Assembly (NCBI GenBank): GCA_011391495.1 | Contig: JAABQK010000013.1 | Span: forward strand, 16,524 to 80,523 | Length of the DNA: 64,000 nucleotides | Direction: 5' to 3' | Source: Hydrogenophaga sp. | GTDB taxonomy: Bacteria > Pseudomonadota > Gammaproteobacteria > Burkholderiales > Burkholderiaceae_C | Part shown: positions 19,849-28,297 of the stretch, piece by piece | Layout of the letters: the number at the start of each line of letters is the position of its first letter | Position numbering within the stretch: the stretch's first letter is position 1 | Program-made: the position numbers and the translations under genes | Notes under the pieces: generated by a model | Databases searched by the model: none | Told to the model about the DNA's origin: nothing | What the model saw: only the letters and a program-made list of their open reading frames with translations

Positions 19849-22329
19849 ATGCCCAACACCCCGCTCACCCCGACCGTCGGCACCGCTTCCGCACCGTTCG
19901 AGTACGACCAACTGGACAACAGTGTCGCCGCGCTGCGCAAGTCCATCGCCAACCGGCTGGTTTACGCCGTGGGCAAGGACGTGCGCTCCGCCACCCGGCG
20001 CGACTGGCTGTTCGCCCTCTTTCACGCTGTGCGCGACCGGACCATGGACCGCTGGCGCGAAACCCTGGCCGCTTCGCAGGACAGCGATGCCAAGCGCGTG
20101 TATTACCTCTCGCTGGAGTTCCTGACCGGTCGCGCCCTTTCCAATGCCCTGCTCTCGGTCGGCATCTACGACGACGCCAAAACCGCCTGCACCCAGCTCG
20201 GCGCCGACTTCGATGCGCTGCTCGATCTGGAAACCGACGCCGGCCTGGGCAACGGCGGCCTGGGCCGGCTGGCCGCCTGTTTCCTCGACTCCATGGCCAC
20301 CGTGGGCCTGCCCGGCATGGGCTACGGCATTCGCTACGACTTCGGCATGTTCGCCCAGCGCATCGTCGACGGCCGCCAGGTCGAAGAACCCGACTACTGG
20401 CTGGTCAACGGCAACCCCTGGGAGTTCATGCGCCCCGAGTTCAGCTTCCCGGTGCAGTTCGGCGGCCGCCTGGTGCAGGAGGGTGACCATGTGTGCTGGG
20501 TGGACACCGAGGACGTGATCGCCACCGCCTACGACAGCGGCGTGCCCGGCCACGAACTCAGCAGCGTCGCCACCCTCCGCCTGTGGAGCGCGCGCGCCAG
20601 CAGCGGTATCAACCTCGACGCCTTCAACAAGGGTGACTACATGCGCGCGGTGGAGGCGAAGAACGAGTCGGAAAACGTCTCGCGCGTGCTCTACCCCGAC
20701 GACAGCACCGAGCACGGCAAAGAGCTGCGGCTGCGCCAGGAATACTTCTTCGTCAGCGCTTCGCTGCAGGACATCGTGCGCCGCTACCTCAAGCACCATG
20801 GCAGCTTCGACCAGTTCGCCGACAAGGTGGCGATCCACCTCAACGACACCCACCCCGCGCTCGCCGTGCCCGAGCTCATGCGCCTGCTGGTGGACGACCA
20901 CAAGGTGGAATGGGACACCGCCTGGAGTCTGTGCCAGCGCATCTTCAGCTACACCAACCACACCCTGATGCAGGAAGCGCTGGAGACCTGGCCGGTGGAC
21001 ATCATGGGTCGCCTGCTGCCGCGCCACCTGCGCATCATTTACGACCTCAACGCCCGTTTCCTGGCCGAGGTGCACGAGCGCTTCCCCGGCGACAACGAGC
21101 TGCTGCGCCGCGTCTCGCTGATCGACGAACGTGGCCAGCGCCGCGTGCGCATGGCCTCGCTCTCGGTGCTGGCCAGCCACAAGGTCAACGGCGTGTCGGC
21201 ATTGCACAGCAACCTGATGGTGGAAACCATCTTCGCCGACTTCGCCCGCATCTGGCCCGAGCGCTTCTGCAACAAGACCAACGGCATCACGCCACGGCGC
21301 TGGCTGTCCCAGGCCAACCGGCCGCTGTCGGCACTGATCGATTCGCGCATCGGCAGCACCTGGCGCCGCAACCTCGACGAGTTGTCCCAGCTGCGCGAAC
21401 TCGCCGCCGAGCCCGAATTCAACAACGCCTTCCGCCTCGCCAAGGCACAGAACAAGCAGCGCCTGGCGGAGCGCATCGCCAAAGAGACGGGCATAGTCGT
21501 CAACCCGGACAGCCTGTTCGACGTGCAGATCAAACGCATGCACGAATACAAGCGCCAGTTGCTCAACGTGCTGCACGTCGTCACGCGCTACCACCAGATC
21601 CTGGCCCACCCGAACGCCAACTGGGTGCCGCGCACGGTCATTTTTGGCGGCAAGGCGGCCTCGGCTTACTACATGGCCAAGCTGGTCATCAAGCTCATCA
21701 ACGACGTGGCGCGCACCGTCAACAACGACAAGCGCGTCGGCGACAAGCTCAAGGTGGTGTTCATGCCGAACTACCGCGTCTCGCTGGCCGAGGTCATCAT
21801 CCCGGCGGCCGACCTGTCAGAGCAGATCTCCACCGCCGGCACCGAAGCTTCGGGCACCGGCAACATGAAGTTCGCCCTCAACGGCGCACTCACGGTCGGC
21901 ACTTGGGACGGCGCCAACATTGAAATTGCGGAGAACGTGGGCCTGGACAACATCTTCATCTTCGGTCTGCGCACCGAGCAGGTGGCCGCCCTGCGGGCCA
22001 GCGGCTACAACCCGCGCCGCTACTACGACAACAACTACGACCTGAAGACCGCCATCGACCGCATCGCCGAAGGCGCCTTCAGCCCCGAGGAACCGAACCG
22101 CTTCCACGACATCACACGCACCCTGCTCGAATCCGACTACTACCTGCTGCTGGCCGACTACGGCGACTACCTGGCCGCACAGCAGAGGGTGGACGAGCTG
22201 TACCGCCGCCCCAGCGAGTGGACACGGCAGGCCATCATGAACGTCGCCGGCATGGGCATGTTCTCGTCCGACCGCACGATCCGCGAATACGCAGACGACA
22301 TCTGGAAGGTCAAGCCGCTGTTTGATTGA
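19849..22329 (+). CDS. glgP: Glycogen/maltodextrin phosphorylase
   Basis: An 826-residue GT35 phosphorylase that releases glucose-1-phosphate from chain ends using phosphate and pyridoxal phosphate. The PLP lysine lies in EASGTGNMKFALNG (~673). The glucose/phosphate sites NDTHPALAVPELMR and NKTNGITPRRWL are intact. YYLSLEFLTGRALSNALLS is the N-terminal family motif. It is the last gene of the operon, placing breakdown under the same transcription unit as synthesis. No classical terminator follows, only the large dyad at 22515-22612. Confidence 0.97.
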   Translation: MPNTPLTPTVGTASAPFEYDQLDNSVAALRKSIANRLVYAVGKDVRSATRRDWLFALFHAVRDRTMDRWRETLAASQDSDAKRVYYLSLEFLTGRALSNALLSVGIYDDAKTACTQLGADFDALLDLETDAGLGNGGLGRLAACFLDSMATVGLPGMGYGIRYDFGMFAQRIVDGRQVEEPDYWLVNGNPWEFMRPEFSFPVQFGGRLVQEGDHVCWVDTEDVIATAYDSGVPGHELSSVATLRLWSARASSGINLDAFNKGDYMRAVEAKNESENVSRVLYPDDSTEHGKELRLRQEYFFVSASLQDIVRRYLKHHGSFDQFADKVAIHLNDTHPALAVPELMRLLVDDHKVEWDTAWSLCQRIFSYTNHTLMQEALETWPVDIMGRLLPRHLRIIYDLNARFLAEVHERFPGDNELLRRVSLIDERGQRRVRMASLSVLASHKVNGVSALHSNLMVETIFADFARIWPERFCNKTNGITPRRWLSQANRPLSALIDSRIGSTWRRNLDELSQLRELAAEPEFNNAFRLAKAQNKQRLAERIAKETGIVVNPDSLFDVQIKRMHEYKRQLLNVLHVVTRYHQILAHPNANWVPRTVIFGGKAASAYYMAKLVIKLINDVARTVNNDKRVGDKLKVVFMPNYRVSLAEVIIPAADLSEQISTAGTEASGTGNMKFALNGALTVGTWDGANIEIAENVGLDNIFIFGLRTEQVAALRASGYNPRRYYDNNYDLKTAIDRIAEGAFSPEEPNRFHDITRTLLESDYYLLLADYGDYLAAQQRVDELYRRPSEWTRQAIMNVAGMGMFSSDRTIREYADDIWKVKPLFD

Positions 22330-22642
22330 TGGGTTCACCGGCGTTTCCCGCCTGCGTTGACTCTGTGGATCGAGCGCCAGACCGCTCTGTTCCGTTCATG
22401 TTCCCGGACCGTCTGCGCCGCCCCCCTCCTTCACTTCACTGCACAGAGCGCACGGGCACCCCGATCCGAGGTGACCTTGGTCCTCCCGCGGTTGTGCGCA
22501 ACGGTGTTCGCGGACCGAGTGACAGTGGTGACCGGCGCAGCGAAGTAAAGGTGGAGGGGCCGCGGAGCGGCCCCGGGGGACATGAGCGCAGCCTGTCACC
22601 GCTGGCGCTCGGGCCATAGAGGTGACGCACGCAAGAAAAAAA
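22330..22642. other. 313-base non-coding region between convergent glgP and tyrS
   Basis: No convincing gene is seen. The right half holds a large structured dyad, listed separately, and a T-run on the minus strand just past the tyrS stop. The left half (22330-22510) shows no recognisable motif. Confidence 0.6.
22515..22612. other. 98-base imperfect palindrome with nested hairpin
   Basis: The outer arms, 22515-22535 and 22592-22612, are 21 bases each. As RNA they pair with two G-U wobbles and two mismatches. A perfect inner hairpin GGGGCCGC-GGA-GCGGCCCC sits at 22556-22574. It lies between convergent genes without a flanking T-tract on the glgP side. It could end transcription in both directions or be a copy of an extragenic palindromic repeat. 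No second copy is visible in this window. Confidence 0.6.
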
Positions 22643-23905
22643 TCAGGAAAGCGTGACCCGAGCAAACTTGCGCTTGCCCACCTGCACCACGTACACACCC
22701 ACGCCCAGCTTCAGCCCCTTGTCGCTGACCACGCTGGAATCGATGCGCACACCGCCGCCATCGATCAGCCGGTTGCCTTCACCGTTGGATGCCACCAGAC
22801 CCGCTGCATTGAGCAGCGCTGCCACACCCATGGGCGCGCCAGACAACGACACCTCGGGAATTTCGTCCGGCACACCGCCCTTGCTCCGGTTGGTGAAATC
22901 CTGCTCTGCCGCATCGGCCGCCGCCGTGCTGTGGAAACGAGCCGTGATTTCCTTGGCCAGCATCACCTTCGCATCCTTGGGGTTGCGGCCACCTTCCACC
23001 TCCCGCTTCAGCGCCTCGATCTCGGCGATGGACCTGAAGGACAGCAGCGTGTACCAGCGCCACATCAGCGTGTCCGAAATCGACAGCACCTTGGCAAACA
23101 TGGTGTTGGCCTCTTCGGTGATGCCGATGTAGTTGTTCTTGCTCTTGGACATTTTCTCGATGCCGTCCAGGCCTTCGAGCAGCGGCATGGTCAGGATGCA
23201 CTGCGGCTCCTGTCCGTATTCCTGCTGCAGGTGACGGCCCATGAGCAGGTTGAACTTCTGGTCGGTACCACCCAGCTCCAGATCCGCCTTGAGCGCCACG
23301 GAGTCATACCCCTGCATCAGCGGGTAGAGGAACTCGTGCACGCTGATCGGCGACCCTGCCTTGAAGCGATCGTGGAAATCATTGCGCTCCATCATGCGCG
23401 CCACGGTGTACTTGGCCGCAAGCTGGATCATGCCCATGGAGCCCAGCAGCAGGCTCCATTCGCTGTTGTAACGGATCTCCGTTTTCGCCGGATCCAGGAC
23501 CAGACTGGCCTGCTTGTAGTAAGTCTCGGCGTTGGCCCTGATCTGTTCGGTGGTCAGCGGCGGGCGCGTGTTGTTGCGGCCCGAGGGGTCGCCAATCAGG
23601 CTGGTGAAATCGCCGATCAGGAAGATCACCTGGTGCCCCAGGTCCTGCAACTGGCGCATCTTGTTGAGCACCACCGTGTGACCGATGTGGATATCGGGCG
23701 CGGTCGGATCCAGCCCCAGCTTGATGCGCAGCGGTACACCCGTGGCCTCAGCCTTGACCAGCTTTTTGGCCCAGTCATCCTGCGGAATCAATTCTTCGCA
23801 TCCACGCAGCGTCACCGCCATCGCTTCGCGGACACCGTCCGTCAGACCAACCCCATTGAAGGCATGGCTTTGAGTACTTTTGTCATCTTTTGGGCTGGGG
23901 TTCAT
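22643..23905 (-). CDS. tyrS: Tyrosine--tRNA ligase
   Basis: Class I tyrosyl-tRNA synthetase, 420 residues. The HIGH motif is PDIHIGHTVVL and the second signature is the intact KMSKSKNNYIG. That marks the KMSKS-type (TyrZ-like) family rather than the E. coli TyrS type. A C-terminal S4 domain binds tRNA. ATG 23905 (MNPSPKDDK) is chosen over a longer frame reaching 23995 that would run into the promoter region. It is divergent from the M23 peptidase gene. Confidence 0.96.
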   Translation of the reverse strand: MNPSPKDDKSTQSHAFNGVGLTDGVREAMAVTLRGCEELIPQDDWAKKLVKAEATGVPLRIKLGLDPTAPDIHIGHTVVLNKMRQLQDLGHQVIFLIGDFTSLIGDPSGRNNTRPPLTTEQIRANAETYYKQASLVLDPAKTEIRYNSEWSLLLGSMGMIQLAAKYTVARMMERNDFHDRFKAGSPISVHEFLYPLMQGYDSVALKADLELGGTDQKFNLLMGRHLQQEYGQEPQCILTMPLLEGLDGIEKMSKSKNNYIGITEEANTMFAKVLSISDTLMWRWYTLLSFRSIAEIEALKREVEGGRNPKDAKVMLAKEITARFHSTAAADAAEQDFTNRSKGGVPDEIPEVSLSGAPMGVAALLNAAGLVASNGEGNRLIDGGGVRIDSSVVSDKGLKLGVGVYVVQVGKRKFARVTLS

Positions 23906-24103
23906 ACGGGTTAATTCAGATGCGACAGCCCTTGATCTGGCTATACTTTTGATCGACCAACCGTTGATTTTAGTGGCGCAGCTATCAGCGCTCACAAAGT
24001 GTTTCCATCACGCCCTGCAGGCGTCACGGAACCCGCGTCTTCGGTCCCACTCCATCTTGCATTGTGCGAACTGCATGAGCAGTCCGCTACCCGGGAAAGC
24101 ATT

Positions 24104-25453
24104 TTGATTCATCCGCTACTCCACACGCTGGCCAGCCTGCTGCACGCCACGAGCCAAAGCCTCTCCAGACACCCTCGCCGCATCATGGGTGGCGTGGGTG
24201 TCCTGTTGTTGGGCACCGGTGTCACCGCGTTTGGCATCGCACCGCTGGCTCCCGACGCCGCACGGCTACCCGTCACCCAGGTGGTGGAGGCCTTGACCCC
24301 TGAGGTGCTCGCGCCCAGCGCCCTGGGTGCACCAGTGTCCATGACACTCTTCCGCAGCGAGACCGTGCGCGGCGATGACACCATCCAGAGCCTGATGCAG
24401 CGCTTGGGTGTGAGCGACAGCGCCGCACAGGCCTTTCTGCGAAACGATCCAACTGCGCGCACCTTGCTGGCCGGCCCGGCAGGCAAGTTGGTCAGCGTCG
24501 AGACCAGTGACCGTGGCGAACTGCTGAAACTGACAGCGCGCTGGCTGCGCGACGAGGAGCGCACATTCCATCGCATGATCGTTGAAAAGCAGCCATCAGG
24601 GCTGGAATCACGGATGGAACAGGGTGAACTCACGGCGTCCGCCCGACTGGCGAGCGGGTCCATCCGGAGTTCGCTGTTTGCGGCAACCGACGCGGTCAAT
24701 CTGCCCGACAGTGTGGCGGTGCAGCTGGCTGAAATCTTCGCTTCCGACATCGATTTCCGTCGTGATCTCCGCAAAGGCGATCGTTTCAGTGTGGTCTATG
24801 AAAGCTTGGAAGCGGACGGTGAAACCCTGCGGGCTGGCCGGGTGCTCAGCGCTGAGTTCGTCAACGACGGTCGTGAACACCACGCAGTCTGGTTTGAGGA
24901 TGCTGGGCAAAAAGGGGCTTACTACGGCTTCAACGGCCAGAGTTCGCGCAAGTCCTACCTGAGTTCACCGCTTGAATTCTCGCGGGTCAGCAGCGGCTAC
25001 GGCATGCGCTTTCACCCCATCTCGGGCAAGCAGAAGGCCCACCTCGGCGTGGACTATGCAGCACCCACGGGCACGCCGGTGCGCACCATTGCGGACGGCG
25101 TGGTCAGCTTCGCCGGAACCCAGCGGGGTTATGGCAATGTGATCGAGATCACCCACCGTGACAACAAGTCCACCCTGTTTGCCCACCTGAGCCGGATCGA
25201 CGTTCGGCGGGGGCAACAGGTCAGCCAAGGCGACTTCATCGGCGCCGTGGGTTCGACCGGCGCGTCCACTGGCCCCCACCTGCATTTCGAATTCCGTGAC
25301 GGGGGCGTGCACCAGGACCCACTGGAAGTTGCTCGTCAAAGCGAAAACATTCCGCTGAACCCGGCACTGCGCTCCCGGTTTGACGCGGTGGCCCAGGCGC
25401 AGCGCATGCAACTCGATGCAGCTGCTACCCTGCAGCAAGCCAGCGCCGAATAG
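24104..25453 (+). CDS. M23 family peptidoglycan endopeptidase (MepM-like)
   Basis: A murein hydrolase of about 449 residues, membrane-anchored or exported. The N-terminal hydrophobic segment is GGVGVLLLGTGVTAFGIAPL, followed by an OapA-like middle domain (SETVRGDDTIQSLMQRLG) and a C-terminal LytM domain. The zinc ligands are HLGVDYAAPTG and HLHFEF. Family knowledge: it cuts D-Ala-mDAP crosslinks to allow wall growth. I place the start at TTG 24104, with low certainty. GTG 23999 and the internal ATG 24185 are alternatives. It ends just before a perfect palindrome shared with erpA. Confidence 0.88.
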   Translation: MIHPLLHTLASLLHATSQSLSRHPRRIMGGVGVLLLGTGVTAFGIAPLAPDAARLPVTQVVEALTPEVLAPSALGAPVSMTLFRSETVRGDDTIQSLMQRLGVSDSAAQAFLRNDPTARTLLAGPAGKLVSVETSDRGELLKLTARWLRDEERTFHRMIVEKQPSGLESRMEQGELTASARLASGSIRSSLFAATDAVNLPDSVAVQLAEIFASDIDFRRDLRKGDRFSVVYESLEADGETLRAGRVLSAEFVNDGREHHAVWFEDAGQKGAYYGFNGQSSRKSYLSSPLEFSRVSSGYGMRFHPISGKQKAHLGVDYAAPTGTPVRTIADGVVSFAGTQRGYGNVIEITHRDNKSTLFAHLSRIDVRRGQQVSQGDFIGAVGSTGASTGPHLHFEFRDGGVHQDPLEVARQSENIPLNPALRSRFDAVAQAQRMQLDAAATLQQASAE

Positions 25454-25464
25454 ACGCCCGTGGT

Positions 25465-25511
25465 GCAGGCATGAAAAAAGGAGCGCATTGCGCTCCTTTT
25501 TTCATGCCTGC
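25465..25511. terminator. Perfect 47-base palindromic bidirectional terminator
   Basis: Two perfect 23-base arms separated by a single T. The core GGAGCGCA/TGCGCTCC is flanked by A6 on one side and T6 on the other, so each strand has a GC stem followed by a T-run. It ends the M23 gene on plus and erpA on minus. The perfect pairing continues beyond the A/T run by another nine bases (GCAGGCATG/CATGCCTGC). Confidence 0.95.
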
Positions 25512-25521
25512 GATGCCTTGG

Positions 25522-25887
25522 TCAGACGCTGAAGCTGGAGCCACAGCCGCACGTGGTGGTCGCGTTGGGATTCTTGATCACGAACTGTGCGCCTTCCAAG
25601 TCTTCCTTGTAGTCGATTTCTGCCCCGACCAGATACTGGTAGCTCATGGCATCGATCAGCAGCGAGACACCGTTCTTCGTCATGGTGGTGTCGTCATCGT
25701 TCACCACTTCGTCGAACGTAAAACCGTACTGGAATCCCGAGCAGCCACCACCCTGCACGAACACGCGCAGCTTCAGGTCGGGGTTGCCCTCTTCCGCCAC
25801 CAGCTCGGCCACCTTCGCGGCGGCGCTGTCGGTAAAGACCAACGGGGCGGGCATTTCAGCCTGGATATTTTCAGCCACTGCGCTCAT
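25522..25887 (-). CDS. erpA: Iron-sulfur cluster insertion protein ErpA
   Basis: An A-type Fe-S carrier of 121 residues that delivers clusters to apo-enzymes, especially in isoprenoid synthesis and respiration. The three cysteine ligands lie in [12 protein letters not shown] and the C-terminal [11 protein letters not shown]. It is downstream of the bactofilin gene on the same strand with a 117-base gap that may hold its own promoter. Confidence 0.95.
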   Translation of the reverse strand: MSAVAENIQAEMPAPLVFTDSAAAKVAELVAEEGNPDLKLRVFVQGGGCSGFQYGFTFDEVVNDDDTTMTKNGVSLLIDAMSYQYLVGAEIDYKEDLEGAQFVIKNPNATTTCGCGSSFSV

Positions 25888-26004
25888 GAATCACCTCGTA
25901 TCGTGTACGTGACGGGCAACCCCGTGCACAGAAAAGATGGAGACCGTGGATGACCGCCATCCACAGCAAAACCAAATGCTATAGCAAAACGCTCGGAAAT
26001 GTGC

Positions 26005-26403
26005 CTATCCGTTGTTTGCCGCCAGTTTCAGTGTGGGTTTGTCTTCAATCCCGCCGGCCATGGGTTTGAGCTGACCCGCAATCGTGGCACCCTGGTGCAT
26101 TTCCAGTGCTTTGTAAGAGACGTCGCCTTCGATGCGTGCCTTGGGCTGAAGCTCCAGCAGCTCAAACGCGAACACGGGGCCCTTGACCCTTCCGTTGATG
26201 ATGACGTGATCAGCATGGATCTGGCCCGTGACGCTGGCCTGTTCGCTGACGACCAGAATGCTGGGCTGCTCATCGCTGGCGCGGATGTCCCCCACCACCT
26301 CACCGTCGACGCGCAAGCCGTCGTGAAAAGTCACGTTGCCATCAATGCGGGTGCCCTGGGCAATCAGGCTCTTGATGGGGGGCTGCTTTTTCTTGCCGAA
26401 CAT
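26005..26403 (-). CDS. Bactofilin (polymer-forming cytoskeletal protein)
   Basis: A 132-residue right-handed beta-helix protein of the DUF583/bactofilin family. The basic N-terminus (MFGKKKQPPIKSLIAQG) precedes repeats such as IDGNVTFHDGLRVDGEVVGD and VTGQIHADHVIINGRVKG. Bactofilins polymerise without nucleotides and often position peptidoglycan hydrolases. An M23 endopeptidase is encoded two genes away, and a coiled-coil membrane protein is directly upstream with 27 bases between, so the pair probably forms an operon. Confidence 0.93.
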   Translation of the reverse strand: MFGKKKQPPIKSLIAQGTRIDGNVTFHDGLRVDGEVVGDIRASDEQPSILVVSEQASVTGQIHADHVIINGRVKGPVFAFELLELQPKARIEGDVSYKALEMHQGATIAGQLKPMAGGIEDKPTLKLAANNG

Positions 26404-26430
26404 GGTTTTCTCCTGAAGATAAAGGGGGCA

Positions 26431-27138
26431 TCACAGCTGGAGGGTTTGCGCCGATTTCACCATCCCATCCTGCAGGATTCGGGCGGTCACGGTTTTTACC
26501 ACGGCCGCGGGAGGAATCTCCACCACGCCTTCCTGGCGAAGATAGCTCTTGATCAGCACCGGCTGTGGCGCCGGCGCCTGTGCCAGGGACCATGGTTTGC
26601 CGTCCAGCGTTCCTGCAAACAGGACTTCCAGCGTCCCCTTGAAATCAGGCGCATTTTTCTTGGCCTGAATCATGAGCGCCTGCCACTTGAGCCGCCCTTC
26701 TGACACCCGCTCCACCTGCAGTCCACGGATGCTCAGCGCGTCGCTGCCAGAGCCAGGGATCAGGCGTTCGAAGAAGCCGAGATCACTGCGCAGGGTCTGG
26801 TTGTCCCCTTCGAGCTGGCGGATCTGCAGCAACAACTGCTCTTGCGCCGCTTTTTCTGCGGTGAGCAGGCTCTCCGAGGTGTTGGAAATGGACTGTGCCT
26901 TGGCAAGCTCGGAGCGCAGGACCTGCACCTCGCCGCGCAACTGTTCGAGTTCCTGCTTCGCGTTCCGATCCAGACCGGCGATGTCCTTGCCAAACTCGAA
27001 CGACCAAAGTGCCAGTGCGCCAGAAAACCCCAGAACCACCGCGCCGAGAAGCCACCGGAAGGGCCAGGGAAGCGCACTGCGTATCGCGACGCGCGGCGCG
27101 CTGACCGTCAGTCTTCTTCGCAGCAAGCGAAATCGCAT
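26431..27138 (-). CDS. DUF6776-like membrane protein with coiled coil
   Basis: A 235-residue protein: a basic cytoplasmic tail (~1-25), one membrane helix (WLLGAVVLGFSGALALWSF, ~30-48), a coiled coil from ~55 to 120 rich in Leu/Gln/Glu, then a globular C-terminal domain with alternating hydrophobic strands. I assign DUF6776 from the overall pattern. The function is unknown. Its place just before the bactofilin gene suggests a periplasm-facing partner or membrane anchor of that cytoskeleton, which is an inference only. Confidence 0.7.
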   Translation of the reverse strand: MRFRLLRRRLTVSAPRVAIRSALPWPFRWLLGAVVLGFSGALALWSFEFGKDIAGLDRNAKQELEQLRGEVQVLRSELAKAQSISNTSESLLTAEKAAQEQLLLQIRQLEGDNQTLRSDLGFFERLIPGSGSDALSIRGLQVERVSEGRLKWQALMIQAKKNAPDFKGTLEVLFAGTLDGKPWSLAQAPAPQPVLIKSYLRQEGVVEIPPAAVVKTVTARILQDGMVKSAQTLQL

Positions 27139-27186
27139 TCAATCCACTTTCAAATTGCAAGCCAACGTAACCGGTCTCCACAAAGC

Positions 27187-27220
27187 AAAAACCGCCCCAA
27201 GACAAGCTTGAAGGCGGCTT
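27187..27220 (-). terminator. Intrinsic terminator after rplM-rpsI
   Basis: On the minus strand a GCCGCC arm, a ~17-base loop containing CAAGCTTG, and GGCGGT are followed directly by TTTTTG. It lies 22 bases past the rpsI stop and before the DUF6776 gene, separating ribosomal-protein transcription from the bactofilin unit. Confidence 0.65.
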
Positions 27221-27241
27221 TCGCTGCAGGGAACAGACGCG

Positions 27242-27634
27242 TTAGCGTTTGCTGAACTGCTTGGCTCGGCGTGCGGAACGCAGACCGACTTTCTTCCGTT
27301 CGACTTCGCGCGCGTCGCGGGTCACGAAACCGGCTTGCGACAGTTCGGGCTTCAGCGTTGCGTCGTAGTCGATCAGGGCACGGGTGATACCGTGGCGCAC
27401 GGCACCAGCCTGGCCGGACTCGCCACCGCCGTGCACGTTGACCATCACGTCGAAGGTCTCGGCGTGGTTGGTCAGCATCAGCGGCTGCTTGGCCACCATG
27501 ATGGAGGTTTCGCGGCCGAAGTAGGCTTGGATATCCTTACCGTTGACCGTGATGTTGCCACTGCCTTTTTTCAGAAACACACGGGCGACGCTGGATTTGC
27601 GACGGCCAGTGCCATTGTTCCATTCACCAATCAT
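27242..27634 (-). CDS. rpsI: 30S ribosomal protein S9
   Basis: A 130-residue small-subunit protein. The family start [20 protein letters not shown] and the C-terminal [17 protein letters not shown] tail, which reaches the P-site tRNA, are complete. The sequence follows rplM with a 12-base gap in the standard rplM-rpsI operon. Confidence 0.98.
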   Translation of the reverse strand: MIGEWNNGTGRRKSSVARVFLKKGSGNITVNGKDIQAYFGRETSIMVAKQPLMLTNHAETFDVMVNVHGGGESGQAGAVRHGITRALIDYDATLKPELSQAGFVTRDAREVERKKVGLRSARRAKQFSKR

Positions 27635-27646
27635 CTCAAGGCTCCT

Positions 27647-28078
27647 TTACAGTTCCAGCACTTGCGGCTGTTGGGCGGTGTGGGGATGTTCTGCACCACC
27701 GTACACCTTGAGCTTCTTGATCATGGCGTAACCGAGCGGACCCTTGGGCAGCATGCCCTTGACGGCCTTCTCGATCGCACGGCCGGGATGTTTGGCCTGC
27801 ATGTCACGGAAGTTGGTCGCGTAGATACCGCCGGGATAGCCCGAGTGACGGTAATAAATCTTGTCGAGGGACTTGTTGCCCGTGACGCGAATTTTGGAGG
27901 CGTTGATGATGACGATGTAGTCACCGGTATCGACGTGAGGCGTGTAAATGGCCTTGTGTTTGCCGCGCAAACGGAGAGCAACTTCACTGGCTACTCGTCC
28001 GAGGACCTTGTCGGTCGCGTCAATCACAAACCACTCGTGCACCACGTCAGCGGGTTTGGCGCTGAAGGTTTTGGTCAT
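27647..28078 (-). CDS. rplM: 50S ribosomal protein L13
   Basis: An early-assembling large-subunit protein of 143 residues. Family segments include [32 protein letters not shown] and [20 protein letters not shown]. It is first in the rplM-rpsI operon. A leader of roughly 140 bases between the promoter and the start leaves room for the autogenous control known for L13 in other bacteria. Confidence 0.98.
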   Translation of the reverse strand: MTKTFSAKPADVVHEWFVIDATDKVLGRVASEVALRLRGKHKAIYTPHVDTGDYIVIINASKIRVTGNKSLDKIYYRHSGYPGGIYATNFRDMQAKHPGRAIEKAVKGMLPKGPLGYAMIKKLKVYGGAEHPHTAQQPQVLEL

Positions 28079-28226
28079 GAGTTTCTCTGTTCAAGAAGTG
28101 GTTTGGCGGCTCTTTTCCACGGTCGGTGGTTCTCTGACGGAACACTCTTAGGTGGGTTTACCATGCACTGGTTGCCCGGTGCGGGGTCTTCGTCGCGGAG
28201 CCATGCGTTTCGCTGCGAAGCTTTCC

Positions 28227-28256
28227 ATTGTACGAAATTTTAGGGTCGACCGGCAA
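28227..28256 (-). promoter_or_regulatory. Sigma-70 type promoter of rplM-rpsI
   Basis: On the minus strand, TTGCCG and TACAAT are separated by 18 bases, an unusually good match for this GC-rich window, in a locally AT-rich stretch (CTAAAATTTCG). Transcription would begin near 28220, giving a 5' leader of about 140 bases before rplM. Confidence 0.65.
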
Positions 28257-28297
28257 GTTTTGTGTGGTGCCCACGCCAACGGCGCTACCATCGGCGC

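Noticed and set aside
18238..21609. A 1123-codon minus-strand open frame opposite glgA and glgP
   Set aside because: Same shadow effect; both plus-strand genes have intact catalytic motifs and the antisense product resembles no protein family.
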